Of a stretch of 64,000 bases of DNA, positions 16,559 to 26,016 are shown piece by piece. The position numbers were made by a program, and so were the translations under genes. A model generated the notes under the pieces. That model saw only the letters and a program-made list of their open reading frames with translations. It was not told where the DNA came from and ran no database searches. Every line of letters begins with the position of its first letter. Positions within the stretch are counted from its first letter, which is position 1. The stretch is from JAKAVN01 sp035295545 (GTDB lineage: Bacteria; Desulfobacterota; Binatia; Binatales; Binataceae): NCBI GenBank assembly GCA_035295545.1, contig DATGIT010000002.1, positions 186,001 to 250,000 of the forward strand, written 5' to 3'.

Positions 16559-19500
16559 TCAGGACGGCTGGACAGAGCGGCTTCGTGCCGAGGCCGGTTG
16601 CGTCGGCGCATTTGCGCTATGTTGACCATCCGATGCCGGGTCCGCGGCTGCGTGACTACCGCCGTGTTCTTCGCGCATCGCGCTCGGCTGATTGGCCTGG
16701 ACTGAATGGTCAGTGCCGCTTATGACCTGCACCAGGATTTCCATCAGCGTTTCGGGCTTGACCGGCTTGCTGATGTAGGCGTCCATTCCGGCCGCCAGGC
16801 AGGCTTCGCGATCGCCGGACAGCGCGTGAGCGGTGAGCGCGATTATCGGCGTCTGGCGCCGCGCGCCCTCGAGTTTGCGAATCCGGCGCGTCGCTTCATA
16901 GCCGTCCATCTCCGGCATCTGGCAGTCCATCAGAATCGCATCGTACGGCACGTCCGTCACCGCCTGTACCGCTTCTCGCCCATTGCCGACGCAGTCGACC
17001 TCCGCGTGCAGCTTGCTGAGCTGAAATTTGGCCAGCTTCTGATTAACCGGATTGTCCTCGGCCAGCAGGATGCGGACCTTGCGCCCAACCAGCCGCTCCA
17101 GGCTGAGTTGGTGAGGGGGGCCTGCCGACGCATTGCCTGCGAGACGTCCGGCGGCGACGTCCGTTCCGTGCGAAATCGCGCGCACCAGAGCATTATACAT
17201 TGCGGATTGCGGGACCGGCTTCATCAGCCATCCTTCGAGCGTCAGCCCCGCGAGCCGCTCGCGGAAGTCAGCCCGGGTCCCGACCGATGAGAAAATGACT
17301 ACCGAGGTCCCGGCCAGCATCGGGTCTGTCTTAATTCTGCGCGCCAGTTCAATCCCGTCGGTTTCGGGCATCTGCAAGTCGGTGAGCACCACGTTGAAAG
17401 GACGTTGCCTGGCGGCCGCATGCAGCAGAGCGAGCGCTGAGTCGGCGGACTCCGCGGTTTCGACGTCGATCTTCCAGCCGGAAGCGACGGTGCGCATGAT
17501 CTGCAGGCTGTTGCGATTATCGTCCACGATCAGCAATCGCGTGTCGGCGAGCAACGGAAAGCGCTCAGCGGCGGGTGCCGCGGCATGGCGCGATTTTCTG
17601 AGCCTGGCGGTAAACCAGAAAGTCGAGCCGATGCCCGGCGTGCTCGAGACCGCGATTGTTCCGCCCATCAGCTCCACCAGTTGGCGCGCGATGGAGAGGC
17701 CAAGTCCGGTGCCGCCGAACTGGCGGGTGGTGGAAGCATCCACCTGGCTGAAGGGTTGAAACAACAAGTGCAGCTTCTCCTCTGGGATACCGATTCCGGT
17801 GTCGCGCACCTCGAAGCGCAGCAGAGCCTCGTCTCTATTTTCGCTCAGCTTGCTGATCCGCAGATCGATCTCGCCGCGCGAGGTAAACTTAATCGAGTTG
17901 TTGATCAGGTTGAGGAGAATCTGACGGAGCCGCCCCGCGTCCCCGCACAGGTGCTGCGGCGCTTCGGGATCGATCGCGACGGTCAGCTCGAGGCCTTTGC
18001 TGCGCGCCTGCTCCGCAATCAGCTCGACGGTGTGTTCGACCGTCTGCGTCAGCTCGAAATCGATCTGCTCCAGGGTCATCTTCCGCGCGGTGAGCTTGGA
18101 AAAATCAAGAATCTCGTTGATCAGGGTCAATAGCGCCTCGCCGCTCTCGTGCACGGCGTTGGCGAACTCGCGTTGTTCGCCGGTGAGCGGAGTATCCAGG
18201 AGCAGACCTGTCATGCCGATCACCGAGTTGAGCGGAGTGCGGATCTCGTGACTCATGTTGGCGAGAAATTCGGACTTTGCGCGCGCGGCCTCTACCGCCG
18301 CGTCACGGGCCGAAGTCAATTCGGCCTCGATGCGCTTGCGTTCGCGGATGTCGTGCACGGTGACGGAAAACCCGGTAATTTCGCCGGCGCGACCGAAAAT
18401 CGGCGAGCGAGTAATTGCCACATCGATGCACACGCCGTCCTTGCGCTTACGGACCGTTTCGAACCTTTCGACCTTGCCCGTCCGTGCCATTGCAGCGACC
18501 TGCTGCAGCATCTGGGCCCGGCCCTCGAGCGGCGCTAGCAGCGCGGCGCTGCGGCCGACGACCTCGGCCGCGCTGTATCCGAAGAGCCGTTCGGCTGCCG
18601 GATTCCAGCTGGTGATCTTCAGATCGCAGGCCTCGCTGTAAATGGCATCGCCGGACGCGTCGACGATCGCCGCCAGCAACGAGCGCTCCTTATCCGCGCG
18701 CTTTCGCTCGGTCACGTCGCGCACCGCCAGAATTACTCCGAACACCGAGCCGTCCGCGTTCTTCAGGACCGAGGCGTTGAGCGAGACTGGAACCGTTGCC
18801 GCAGCCCTGGTCAGGAGCGAGGCCTCGGCGTCCCGCACCACGCCCTCGGCAAGCGCGCGCTGTACAACTTCGGTAACTCGCTGGGGATCGGCGAAAATCG
18901 CGGTCAGGCTTATCCCCAGCAGTTCCTCTCGCGTATAACCGGTGAGGCGAACGGTCTCCCCGTTGGCGTCAGTAAGCGTGAGGTCGGCATTGGTGACAAT
19001 CATTGCGTCCGGCGAGGATTGGACCAGACTTTTGCTGTAAAGCCGCTCCTCCGCCAGGCTGCGCTCGATGGTGCGCTGCTCGGTCACGTCGCGTGCGACG
19101 CCGAAAATACCCGCGATCGCGGCATTGCGAAAAAAAACCGAGGCGTTGAAGGATACCAGCACCTCGCGGCCGCTGGCGGCGCGCAGGACGAGATCGAAAT
19201 TGGTCACCGAGCCGTTAGCGATCGCGGTCGTGACCGCCTCGACGGCGCGCGCCGCATCCGTGAAGTAGCTGTCGAATCGGCTGCCGACGAGCTTCTTCTT
19301 CGGCACCTCGGTGAGCTTCGCAAGCTCCTCATTGCCGTCTGTAATGAGCAGGTTGCGATCCACCACCACCATCGCGTCAACCGACGATTCGATGAGTGCG
19401 CGAGTGTAGTCACGCGTTGCGCGCAAATCTCTTTCAATGGTCTTGAGCTGCGTTATGTCGTGACCGATGCCTGCGACACTGACCACGTTTCCGGCGGCGT

Positions 19501-21007
19501 CTGTTATCGGGAAGATGCTCACCATGGCGTTGAAGCGCGTGCCGTCGGTTCTTAGAGCATGCTGTTCCCACGAAGCCGGCGCTCGCGTCTCTATCACGCG
19601 GCGGAAGGTCGCCATCGTTTGTTCGCGCTCTTCCGGCGGGATGAACAGCTCGATGCTTTTACCGATGACCTCGGTGGCGCGATAGCCGTAGGAGTCGGCG
19701 GCCGCCGGGTTGCAGGTGAGGATAGTGCCATCGACCGAAACGCTGATTATCGAATCATGCGAGGCATTTATGATCGCGGCCAGCGAGTTGGCCTCGCGTT
19801 GCGCGCGGTTGCGTTGGGTGACGTCGCGCTGAATGGCACAAGTGCCGATGACTGTGCCCTCGGGGTCACGAATGGCCGAAACCAGAGTCGAGACCTCGAG
19901 CAGAGTGCCGTCCTTGCGCACATTGGTGTCCTCGAAGCGGCACACCCGGTCGGGATGCTCCATGAGTTCGCGAACTATCTGATAGGCGCGCGCGTGTTTC
20001 TGTGGCGGTATGTGGAGCGTAAACAATTGGCCGACCGCTTCCCGGGCCGTAAAGCCGAAAAGTTTCTCCGCCCCGCGATTCCAGTAGGTGATGCGAAAAT
20101 CCGTGCCGACGGTAAAAATGCCGTCCTTGGACGATTGTACGATCGAGGCCAGAATTGATTTTTCGCGCTCCGCGCGTTTGCTCGCGCTGAGATCCCGATG
20201 AATTGCCGATAAGCCGAGCAGTCTCCCGCCGGCATCCCGGATTGCGCTGCATACAGTCCATGCATCGAAGCGGCTGCCGTCCTTGCGCATGCACGGCAGT
20301 TCGAAAGTCCTGGGTCGGTCGAGTTGCGCGAACAGATCGTTGAACAGCTTGAGTCCGACCTCGCGCGATTCCGGCGGAATGTAGATGGTTGCCGGTTGCC
20401 CAATCGCCTCGGCCGCCGTGAAGCCGAGCATTTTTTCGGCGCCGCGATTCCAGCTCAGGATGCTGAGATCGGTGGAAAGGCTGACGATTGCATCCTCGGA
20501 GGATTCGACGATTGCTGCCAGCCGGGCCTGCTGGATTTCATTTTGCCGCTGCGTGCCGATATCGCGGCCGAATGCGAGCACGCGGTCCACGGCTCCGGTG
20601 TCCGAAAGCAATGGTACAGCCAATACTTCGAGCTGGAGCGGGTTGCCCTTCACTGTTCTGAAGTTCAGCTCGAAGCGATGCGTTTCAAGACGGAGCAGCC
20701 CGGCGGTGGTCTCACGCGCCTGGTGCTCGTCCAGCGTGCTCAGCGAAAAAAAGTTCTTTCCGACCAGCTCGCCGGAGCCGGCCTCGAACAGCTTTTCGGC
20801 GGCTCTGTTCGCTTTCAGCACTGTGCCCTCCGGCGCTAACATAGCTGCCGGGTCGGGCAGAAGATCGACACTGACGGGGAGCGCTCGCGCGAGGTTCGCT
20901 TGCGAGGCCTGGCTGCCAGGCATCTCGAGGGGCGGACTGTTTCCCGGTTGTCCGGGGCACGACGGCTCTTCAGTTTTTCGCGGAGATCCCGCGGCTTCGC
21001 TGCTCAT
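16559..21007 (-). CDS. Soluble hybrid histidine kinase with seven PAS domains and two receivers
   Basis: 1482 residues from ATG 21007 (a TTG two codons earlier is possible). Seven PAS domains in tandem fill about residues 45-900, recognisable by repeats such as SILSWNRGAEKMLGF, RITYWNRGAEKLFGF, TSWNPAAERLFGY and TLTDANGETVRLTGY. The dimerisation/phosphoacceptor region FLANMSHEIRTPLNS has His920. The ATPase has NLINNSIKFT, DTGIGIPEE and GGTGLGLSIA. Two receiver domains follow (LLIVDDNRNS with LTDLQMPETDG; ILLAEDNPVN with LMDCQMPEMDG). There are no transmembrane segments and no HPt domain, so it needs an HPt partner, possibly the one at 44343. It starts 10 bases after an outer-membrane channel gene. 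Confidence 0.93.
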   Translation of the reverse strand: MSSEAAGSPRKTEEPSCPGQPGNSPPLEMPGSQASQANLARALPVSVDLLPDPAAMLAPEGTVLKANRAAEKLFEAGSGELVGKNFFSLSTLDEHQARETTAGLLRLETHRFELNFRTVKGNPLQLEVLAVPLLSDTGAVDRVLAFGRDIGTQRQNEIQQARLAAIVESSEDAIVSLSTDLSILSWNRGAEKMLGFTAAEAIGQPATIYIPPESREVGLKLFNDLFAQLDRPRTFELPCMRKDGSRFDAWTVCSAIRDAGGRLLGLSAIHRDLSASKRAEREKSILASIVQSSKDGIFTVGTDFRITYWNRGAEKLFGFTAREAVGQLFTLHIPPQKHARAYQIVRELMEHPDRVCRFEDTNVRKDGTLLEVSTLVSAIRDPEGTVIGTCAIQRDVTQRNRAQREANSLAAIINASHDSIISVSVDGTILTCNPAAADSYGYRATEVIGKSIELFIPPEEREQTMATFRRVIETRAPASWEQHALRTDGTRFNAMVSIFPITDAAGNVVSVAGIGHDITQLKTIERDLRATRDYTRALIESSVDAMVVVDRNLLITDGNEELAKLTEVPKKKLVGSRFDSYFTDAARAVEAVTTAIANGSVTNFDLVLRAASGREVLVSFNASVFFRNAAIAGIFGVARDVTEQRTIERSLAEERLYSKSLVQSSPDAMIVTNADLTLTDANGETVRLTGYTREELLGISLTAIFADPQRVTEVVQRALAEGVVRDAEASLLTRAAATVPVSLNASVLKNADGSVFGVILAVRDVTERKRADKERSLLAAIVDASGDAIYSEACDLKITSWNPAAERLFGYSAAEVVGRSAALLAPLEGRAQMLQQVAAMARTGKVERFETVRKRKDGVCIDVAITRSPIFGRAGEITGFSVTVHDIRERKRIEAELTSARDAAVEAARAKSEFLANMSHEIRTPLNSVIGMTGLLLDTPLTGEQREFANAVHESGEALLTLINEILDFSKLTARKMTLEQIDFELTQTVEHTVELIAEQARSKGLELTVAIDPEAPQHLCGDAGRLRQILLNLINNSIKFTSRGEIDLRISKLSENRDEALLRFEVRDTGIGIPEEKLHLLFQPFSQVDASTTRQFGGTGLGLSIARQLVELMGGTIAVSSTPGIGSTFWFTARLRKSRHAAAPAAERFPLLADTRLLIVDDNRNSLQIMRTVASGWKIDVETAESADSALALLHAAARQRPFNVVLTDLQMPETDGIELARRIKTDPMLAGTSVVIFSSVGTRADFRERLAGLTLEGWLMKPVPQSAMYNALVRAISHGTDVAAGRLAGNASAGPPHQLSLERLVGRKVRILLAEDNPVNQKLAKFQLSKLHAEVDCVGNGREAVQAVTDVPYDAILMDCQMPEMDGYEATRRIRKLEGARRQTPIIALTAHALSGDREACLAAGMDAYISKPVKPETLMEILVQVISGTDHSVQANQPSAMREEHGGSHAAADPASDGQHSANAPTQPASARSRSVQPS

Positions 21008-21017
21008 GGGCAATGCT

Positions 21018-22013
21018 TCAGAACCGGAATCCGCCGGTCAGCCACAGCTCGTTGCCGGCTGCACGATTCTGAGCGGAAAACTCAAAATCGTACTTGGCGA
21101 TGAAGTTGATCGGTCTGTTCCAGATCTCGATTGTCTCGCCGAGCAGCGGACCGAGGCCGAGGACGCGCCCTCGGTACGAGCCAAATATCGCACCGCCTCC
21201 GTAGTCGGGAGTAGTCTGCTGCAGGGCGTAGCCGGTCACGCCTGCGATCAGGCCGTACGAAAGATGCTGCGCGAAAGCAAAATCGGCATGGAACTCGTCG
21301 CCACTGGTATAGTCAGTCGCCGTATTCTGAGTATTGACCGTATAGCCAATGAAGATTGAAACATGGCGACCATGCTCTTCGTCGAGCCAGGTAAAACCCA
21401 GGTCGGGCTCGACCGCCCAGCGGTTGACGCCGATGTCGATGATGCGCTGTCGATCGTAGCTGCCGGTCGGCGCATATACGGCAAATGCGGTGGTAAAGTG
21501 AAACTGACCGCGATTCCAGTTGAGCATGATAGGCAGCAGGATCAGGTCGCCAGGTCCTCCGATAGTCGAGGTTTGCAGCGGGACTGAACGGCCAATCGGA
21601 CCGACGTGCAGGCGCTGCGCCGCGATTCGGACCTGCACGATCGTGCCGAACGACCAGTAACTGCCGAGCAGCGAGAGCGTCGTGACATGCGCCGCGAATT
21701 GGGCGACAGTGTACGTAAGGGTTTTGCTGTTGACCTGGATGCGCCCGTTCTCCGTCACCGCGCTCTGACTTGCATCCTGGAACATAAAGTAGGTTCTGCT
21801 CAGCGTGCTTCCCGGCGGACCAAGATAACCGGCGAAGAGGTCCATCAATCCTGGTCGGTAGGTGCTGATCCCGTATTCGGAGCCGGATGCAAGGCTGCAC
21901 AAAGTGCTGAACAGCAGGGCCGCCGATGCGGCGTAGACTGTTCGCGCGCGCCGCGCGTGACCGCCCCCGTCCGTGAGCGCGTCGGCCGTCTTGCGATTCG
22001 GGCGAGCCTGCAC
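21018..22013 (-). CDS. Outer-membrane channel-like protein of the phenol meta-pathway (MetA/COG4313) family
   Basis: 331 residues from a GTG start with a weak ribosome site; no better start precedes the signal sequence (VYAASAALLFSTLCSLASGSE, about residues 26-46). The mature part begins YGISTYRPGLMDLFAGYLGPPG, the hallmark opening of the family annotated as involved in the meta-pathway of phenol degradation, and continues as amphipathic beta strands ending in WLTGGFRF with terminal Phe. Family members are probably outer-membrane channels for aromatic or other hydrophobic compounds. The gene is first in a two-gene unit with the PAS-rich kinase. Confidence 0.8.
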   Translation of the reverse strand: MQARPNRKTADALTDGGGHARRARTVYAASAALLFSTLCSLASGSEYGISTYRPGLMDLFAGYLGPPGSTLSRTYFMFQDASQSAVTENGRIQVNSKTLTYTVAQFAAHVTTLSLLGSYWSFGTIVQVRIAAQRLHVGPIGRSVPLQTSTIGGPGDLILLPIMLNWNRGQFHFTTAFAVYAPTGSYDRQRIIDIGVNRWAVEPDLGFTWLDEEHGRHVSIFIGYTVNTQNTATDYTSGDEFHADFAFAQHLSYGLIAGVTGYALQQTTPDYGGGAIFGSYRGRVLGLGPLLGETIEIWNRPINFIAKYDFEFSAQNRAAGNELWLTGGFRF

Positions 22014-22268
22014 GGCGAAATTGAGAGCAACATCGATGCCTGACAGTTGCTCTCGTCAGTCACGATGCGAGCCCGCGCTAATCGGAGCCCTGCGTCGCGA
22101 GCAATTTCGGAACCGCAATCGGGTGACACGTTTCGGTCGCGAGACCGTCTCAAACTAGGCCGTCTCAAGATCGAGTCACCCCGTCCTATTGGACGCACCA
22201 TCGAACCATGCGAAAATGCTGAGCTCTTTTAACCTGGATAGCCTGGAGGCGAAGGAGACGAAGTTCGA
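22014..22268. promoter_or_regulatory. Divergent leader region between the OM-channel gene and bioB
   Basis: The region contains a small GNRA-capped hairpin (CGGTC-GCGA-GACCG, 22134-22147) followed by a 9-base direct repeat CCGTCTCAA at 22145-22153 and 22160-22168. Seven-base inverted arms GGGTGAC/GTCACCC flank this block. No BirA-type operator of the enterobacterial form is seen. Function is unknown. Confidence 0.3.
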
Positions 22269-23261
22269 ATGCGCTTTGGCGAGTTGAATCTGACTGAGAT
22301 GACCGAGCAGGTGCTGGCAGGCGCGGAATTGGATCGCGAACGGGCCCATGCAGTACTGCAGTGTCCCGACGGGCGATTACCGGATCTGCTCGCGGCTACG
22401 AGGAGGGTGCGTGAAGCGGTCTTCGGCCGCCGTGTGAAAATATGCATCCTGCGCAATGCTCAGAGCGGCATTTGTCCCGAGGACTGCCATTACTGCTCGC
22501 AGTCGCGGCTGTCGCGAGCCGATATCCCGGTTTACAAGCTTCAGAGCGTCGGCGACTTGATCGAGGGAGCGCGTGTGGCGGTCGCAAGCGGCGCCCGCCG
22601 CTACTGCATGGTCTGCAGCATGCGCGGCCCCGGGGAGCGCGAAGTCGAGCACCTGGCGTCAGCTTGTGAGAGCATCCGCGCCGAATTTCCCGAGCTCGAA
22701 CTCTGTCTGTCCATAGGCCTGCTCGAAGCCGACCAGGCGCGGCGCCTGAAACAGGCAGGCGCCGGATGGATCAATCATAATCTGAATACCAGCCGCCGAT
22801 TCTATCCTGAGATCTGCAGCACCCACTCCTATGATGATCGCTTGCGCACGATCGAGAACGTACGTCGGGCGGGATTGTCGGTCTGCTCGGGCGGAATCAT
22901 CGGTATGGGCGAGAACGACGACGACGTAATCGATCTGGCGGTGGCGACGAGGCGGTTGGGGGCGGAATCGGTGCCGCTGAATTTCCTGCATCCGATCGCG
23001 GGAACGCCGCTCGGCGACGCGCGCCATCTGACGCCGGAGCGATGCCTCAAGGCCGCGTGCCTCTTTCGCCTGCTGAATCCGTGCAGCGAGGTGCGCGCCG
23101 CCGGCGGCCGCGAACTGAATCTCGGCGGTCGCCAGGGAGAAATCTTCAACGCCGTCAATTCGATCTTCGTCAATGGCTATCTGACGACCGCCGGATGGGA
23201 TTTCGAGCGAACGCGCGCGCTGATCGAGCGCTCGGGCTTCGAAGTCGAGCTGCAGGCCTGA
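22269..23261 (+). CDS. bioB: Biotin synthase
   Basis: 330 residues, close to the usual length. The radical-SAM cluster motif CPEDCHYC places Cys69, Cys73 and Cys76 for the [4Fe-4S] cluster; conserved cysteines in YCMVCS, ELCLS and SVCSGG and Arg in EVRAAGGRE match the [2Fe-2S] sulfur-donor site. It inserts sulfur into dethiobiotin, the last step of biotin synthesis. A purine-rich ribosome region (GGAGGCGAAGGAG) precedes ATG 22269. No bioA, bioD or bioF genes are in the window, so it is an orphan bio gene here. Confidence 0.95.
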   Translation: MRFGELNLTEMTEQVLAGAELDRERAHAVLQCPDGRLPDLLAATRRVREAVFGRRVKICILRNAQSGICPEDCHYCSQSRLSRADIPVYKLQSVGDLIEGARVAVASGARRYCMVCSMRGPGEREVEHLASACESIRAEFPELELCLSIGLLEADQARRLKQAGAGWINHNLNTSRRFYPEICSTHSYDDRLRTIENVRRAGLSVCSGGIIGMGENDDDVIDLAVATRRLGAESVPLNFLHPIAGTPLGDARHLTPERCLKAACLFRLLNPCSEVRAAGGRELNLGGRQGEIFNAVNSIFVNGYLTTAGWDFERTRALIERSGFEVELQA

Positions 23262-23263
23262 TT

Positions 23264-23281
23264 CGTCGCGACGCCGCGACG
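23264..23281. terminator. Possible bidirectional hairpin between bioB and the SDR gene
   Basis: A 7-bp stem CGTCGCG/CGCGACG with loop ACGC lies in the 46-base gap between two convergent genes. There is no T run, so it is a weak terminator candidate. Confidence 0.3.
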
Positions 23282-23307
23282 CGGAGTTCCCGCCGCGCCG
23301 CGGCTAG

Positions 23308-24072
23308 CTAGGAAGCGGTGATACCGCCGTCAACCCGCAGCGCCGTGCCGGTCACGTAGGAAGACTGATCGGAGCAGAGCCAGGCCACGGCGTTCGCGAT
23401 CTCCTGGGGCACGGCATAGCGATGCATCGGGACGAAGGCCTCGAAATCCTTGCGCCCCGGCTGCCCCTCGTTGCTGGTGATGCGCTCCATCATCGGAGTG
23501 TCTACAGGCCCGGGGCATACCGCATTGATGCGGATGCCATGCTCGGCGTTTTCGAGCGCCGCGGATTTGGTGAGGCCCACCACCGCGTGCTTGCTGGCGA
23601 CGTAGATTGGCAGGCTCCTGAAGCCGACCAGGCCTGCCGCCGAGGCGGTATTGACGATCGTCCCGGCGCCCTGTTTGCGCATTTGCCTGATCTCGTACTT
23701 CATGCAGAGCCATACGCCCTTGACGTTGATCGCCATCACCCGGTCGAAGTTGCGCTCGGACGCCTCGTGCGTGTCGATCACGTCGCCCTCGATGCCGGCG
23801 TTGTTGTAGGCGCAATCCAGCCGGCCGTGGGTCTTCACGATGCGCGCGATCAAGCCCTGCACCTGCGAATCGTCGGTAACGTCAATCGCAACGAATTCAG
23901 CTTTGCCACCGGACTCGCGAATCCGGGCCGCCGTCGCCTCGCCCGCTTCGCGATTGACATCCGCACAGACGACGGTTGCGCTCTCGCGCGCAAAGGTAAC
24001 CGCTGTGATGCGGCCGATTCCGCTGCCACTGCCCGTTACGAGCGCGATTTTTCCGTCGAGCAGATTCGCCAT
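23308..24072 (-). CDS. Short-chain dehydrogenase/reductase (SDR)
   Basis: 254 residues from ATG 24072 with GGGAGG about 12 bases upstream; a TTG seven codons earlier lacks a ribosome site. Classical SDR motifs: TGSGSGIG (cofactor) at 13-20, NNAG at 90-93, Ser144 in NTASAAG and the pair Tyr157/Lys161 in YVASK. Acidic Asp38 after strand 2 (CADVN) favours NAD over NADP. The C-terminus ends VDGGITAS as is common. Substrate unknown. It is divergent from an acyl-CoA dehydrogenase gene. Confidence 0.9.
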   Translation of the reverse strand: MANLLDGKIALVTGSGSGIGRITAVTFARESATVVCADVNREAGEATAARIRESGGKAEFVAIDVTDDSQVQGLIARIVKTHGRLDCAYNNAGIEGDVIDTHEASERNFDRVMAINVKGVWLCMKYEIRQMRKQGAGTIVNTASAAGLVGFRSLPIYVASKHAVVGLTKSAALENAEHGIRINAVCPGPVDTPMMERITSNEGQPGRKDFEAFVPMHRYAVPQEIANAVAWLCSDQSSYVTGTALRVDGGITAS

Positions 24073-24273
24073 TTCCGTGTACGCCTCCCGCAAGCGGTGT
24101 GAGTTGGCAAGTGGTCGTGCCAGCCCTCGAATCGAATCCGCTTTAGCACACGAACGGTGATTTGCAAGGCGTCCGGTCGTGCGCCAGCTTGGCTTGACGA
24201 TCGGGCGGCACGCGGCTTAGCTGTCGTGAGCACAAGCGAGCGCCGTGCCGCAGACGCCGCGCAAGGAGTAGCC

Positions 24274-25473
24274 GTGATCGATTTTTCCCTGCCCCCCGAA
24301 CTGGCCGAACTCAAGAATCGCGTCGATCGCTTCATCCGCGAGACGATCGTCCCGCTGGAGCGCGATCCGCGCCAGGGGCCGCACGGTCCGAGCGAGGAGT
24401 TCCGCCGCGAGCTGATCGGACTCGGCCGCGCTGCCGGACTGCTCTCGTCGCACGCCCCGCGTGAGTGGGGCGGCCTCGGTCTCGACCATCGCGGGATGGC
24501 GGTGGTATTCGAGGCCGCGGGATGGTCGCCGCTGGGCCCGCTCGCGCTCAACATCATGGCGCCCGACGAGGGCAACACCAACCTGCTCGAGAAGATCGCC
24601 AACGAAGAGCAGAAGCGGCGATGGCTGCGGCCGCTGGTTGCGGGCGAGATTCGCACCGTCTTTTCAATGACCGAACCCGACGACGGTGCCGGTTCGGATC
24701 CCAACCTGATGAAAACCACGGCGCGCCGCCACGGCGACGAATACGTCATCTCCGGGCGCAAGTGGCTCATCACGGGCGCGCCCGGCGCCAGCATCAACAT
24801 CGTGATGGCGCGTACGCTCGACGAGGACGGAACCGACCGCGGCGCGACGATGTTCCTGGTGGACATGGACGCGCCTGGCTTCAGGATCGCGCGCCAGCTC
24901 GACACGCTCGACAACAACACGCCCGGCGGCCATGCCGAGGTCGAGTTCGACCAGGTACGCGTCGGCGCCGATCGAATTCTCGGCCAGGTCGGCCACGGCT
25001 TCCGCAATGCCCAGGTCAGGCTCGGGCCGGCCCGCCTCACGCATTGCATGCGATGGCTCGGCGCGGCGCGGCGCTGTCACGCGATCGCGGCCGACTACGC
25101 GCGCCGTCGTCACGCGTTCGGCAAGCTCATCGGCGAACACCAGGGCGTGGGCTTTCAGCTCGCCGACAACGCGTCCGACCTGCACCTGTGCCGCATCGCG
25201 ATCTGGCACTCGGCCTGGCTGCTCGACCGCGGCGAGCGCGCGCGCAACGAAACCAGCCTGTGCAAGGTCTTCTGCTCGGAGGCGCTCGGCCGTGTGGTCG
25301 ATCGCTCGCTGCAGATTCTCGGCGGCCTCGGCATTACCGCCGACACCGTGGTCGAGCGCACATATCGCGATATCCGCGCGTTTCGCATCTACGACGGCCC
25401 CTCGGAGGTGCATCGATTCGCCCTCGCGCGCTCGATCATGGCGGGCGATCCGGCGCTGGCCGACGCGGTTTGA
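24274..25473 (+). CDS. Acyl-CoA dehydrogenase, ACAD10/11-like
   Basis: 399 residues from GTG 24274, preceded by AAGGAG. Three-domain acyl-CoA dehydrogenase: helical N-terminus (LKNRVDRFIRETIVPLE), FAD region FSMTEPDDGAGSDP, and the C-terminal helical domain ending RIYDGPSEVHRFALARSIM. In this branch the residue after Tyr in the usual YEGT catalytic stretch is Asp (YDGPSEVH), as in ACAD10/11-type enzymes. It would make a 2-enoyl-CoA with electron transfer to ETF. It heads an apparent operon with a SnoaL-like gene 27 bases downstream and an MFS gene. Confidence 0.9.
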   Translation: MIDFSLPPELAELKNRVDRFIRETIVPLERDPRQGPHGPSEEFRRELIGLGRAAGLLSSHAPREWGGLGLDHRGMAVVFEAAGWSPLGPLALNIMAPDEGNTNLLEKIANEEQKRRWLRPLVAGEIRTVFSMTEPDDGAGSDPNLMKTTARRHGDEYVISGRKWLITGAPGASINIVMARTLDEDGTDRGATMFLVDMDAPGFRIARQLDTLDNNTPGGHAEVEFDQVRVGADRILGQVGHGFRNAQVRLGPARLTHCMRWLGAARRCHAIAADYARRRHAFGKLIGEHQGVGFQLADNASDLHLCRIAIWHSAWLLDRGERARNETSLCKVFCSEALGRVVDRSLQILGGLGITADTVVERTYRDIRAFRIYDGPSEVHRFALARSIMAGDPALADAV

Positions 25474-25500
25474 ACATCGGCGGAGAGCAAGGAGAAAAAC

Positions 25501-26016
25501 ATGAGCATCGATGACAAAACCGAACGGGCGTTGCGCGTGCTGCTGGACAAGCAGGAAATTCATGAAGTGCTGATGCGCTATTGCCGTGGCATAGATCGCT
25601 GCGACAGCGAGCTGCTGCACAGCGTCTATCATCCCGACGCCACCGACGATCACGGCCTGTTCAAGGGCAGGGCTTACGACTTCATTCCGTGGGCGCTCAA
25701 TGCCCTGGTGCGCGACGAGGGCACCAGCCACTACATCGCCAACGAGCTGATCGAAGTGGATGGCGACGTCGCGTACTGCGAGAGCTATTTCTTCGGCATC
25801 CACCGCAGACAGGAAAAGGACGGCGGCGGCCCGGTGGACCTCGTCTTCTCAGGGCGCTACGCGGACCGCTTCGAGCGCCGCGCGGGAGCGTGGAAAATCG
25901 CCCACCGGCAGGTGATTTTCGATCGCAGCCGGATCGACAAGATAGAGCGGCAGTTTTCGTCCGAAGGCATGGTCTGCGGCAAGCGCTCGCGCGAGGATGC
26001 GGCCTATCAGCGCTGA
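25501..26016 (+). CDS. SnoaL-like (NTF2-fold) protein
   Basis: 171 residues with AAGGAG before ATG 25501. The sequence (DKQEIHEVLMRYCRGIDRCD, HSVYHPDATDDHG, HYIANELIEVDGDVAYCESY, GRYADRFERR) matches the SnoaL_4 cone-shaped NTF2 fold used by dehydratases, cyclases and small isomerases. The Tyr/His/Asp pocket residues are typical. Substrate unknown. Located between the acyl-CoA dehydrogenase and the AmpG-like transporter, whose start overlaps its last codons. Confidence 0.82.
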   Translation: MSIDDKTERALRVLLDKQEIHEVLMRYCRGIDRCDSELLHSVYHPDATDDHGLFKGRAYDFIPWALNALVRDEGTSHYIANELIEVDGDVAYCESYFFGIHRRQEKDGGGPVDLVFSGRYADRFERRAGAWKIAHRQVIFDRSRIDKIERQFSSEGMVCGKRSREDAAYQR

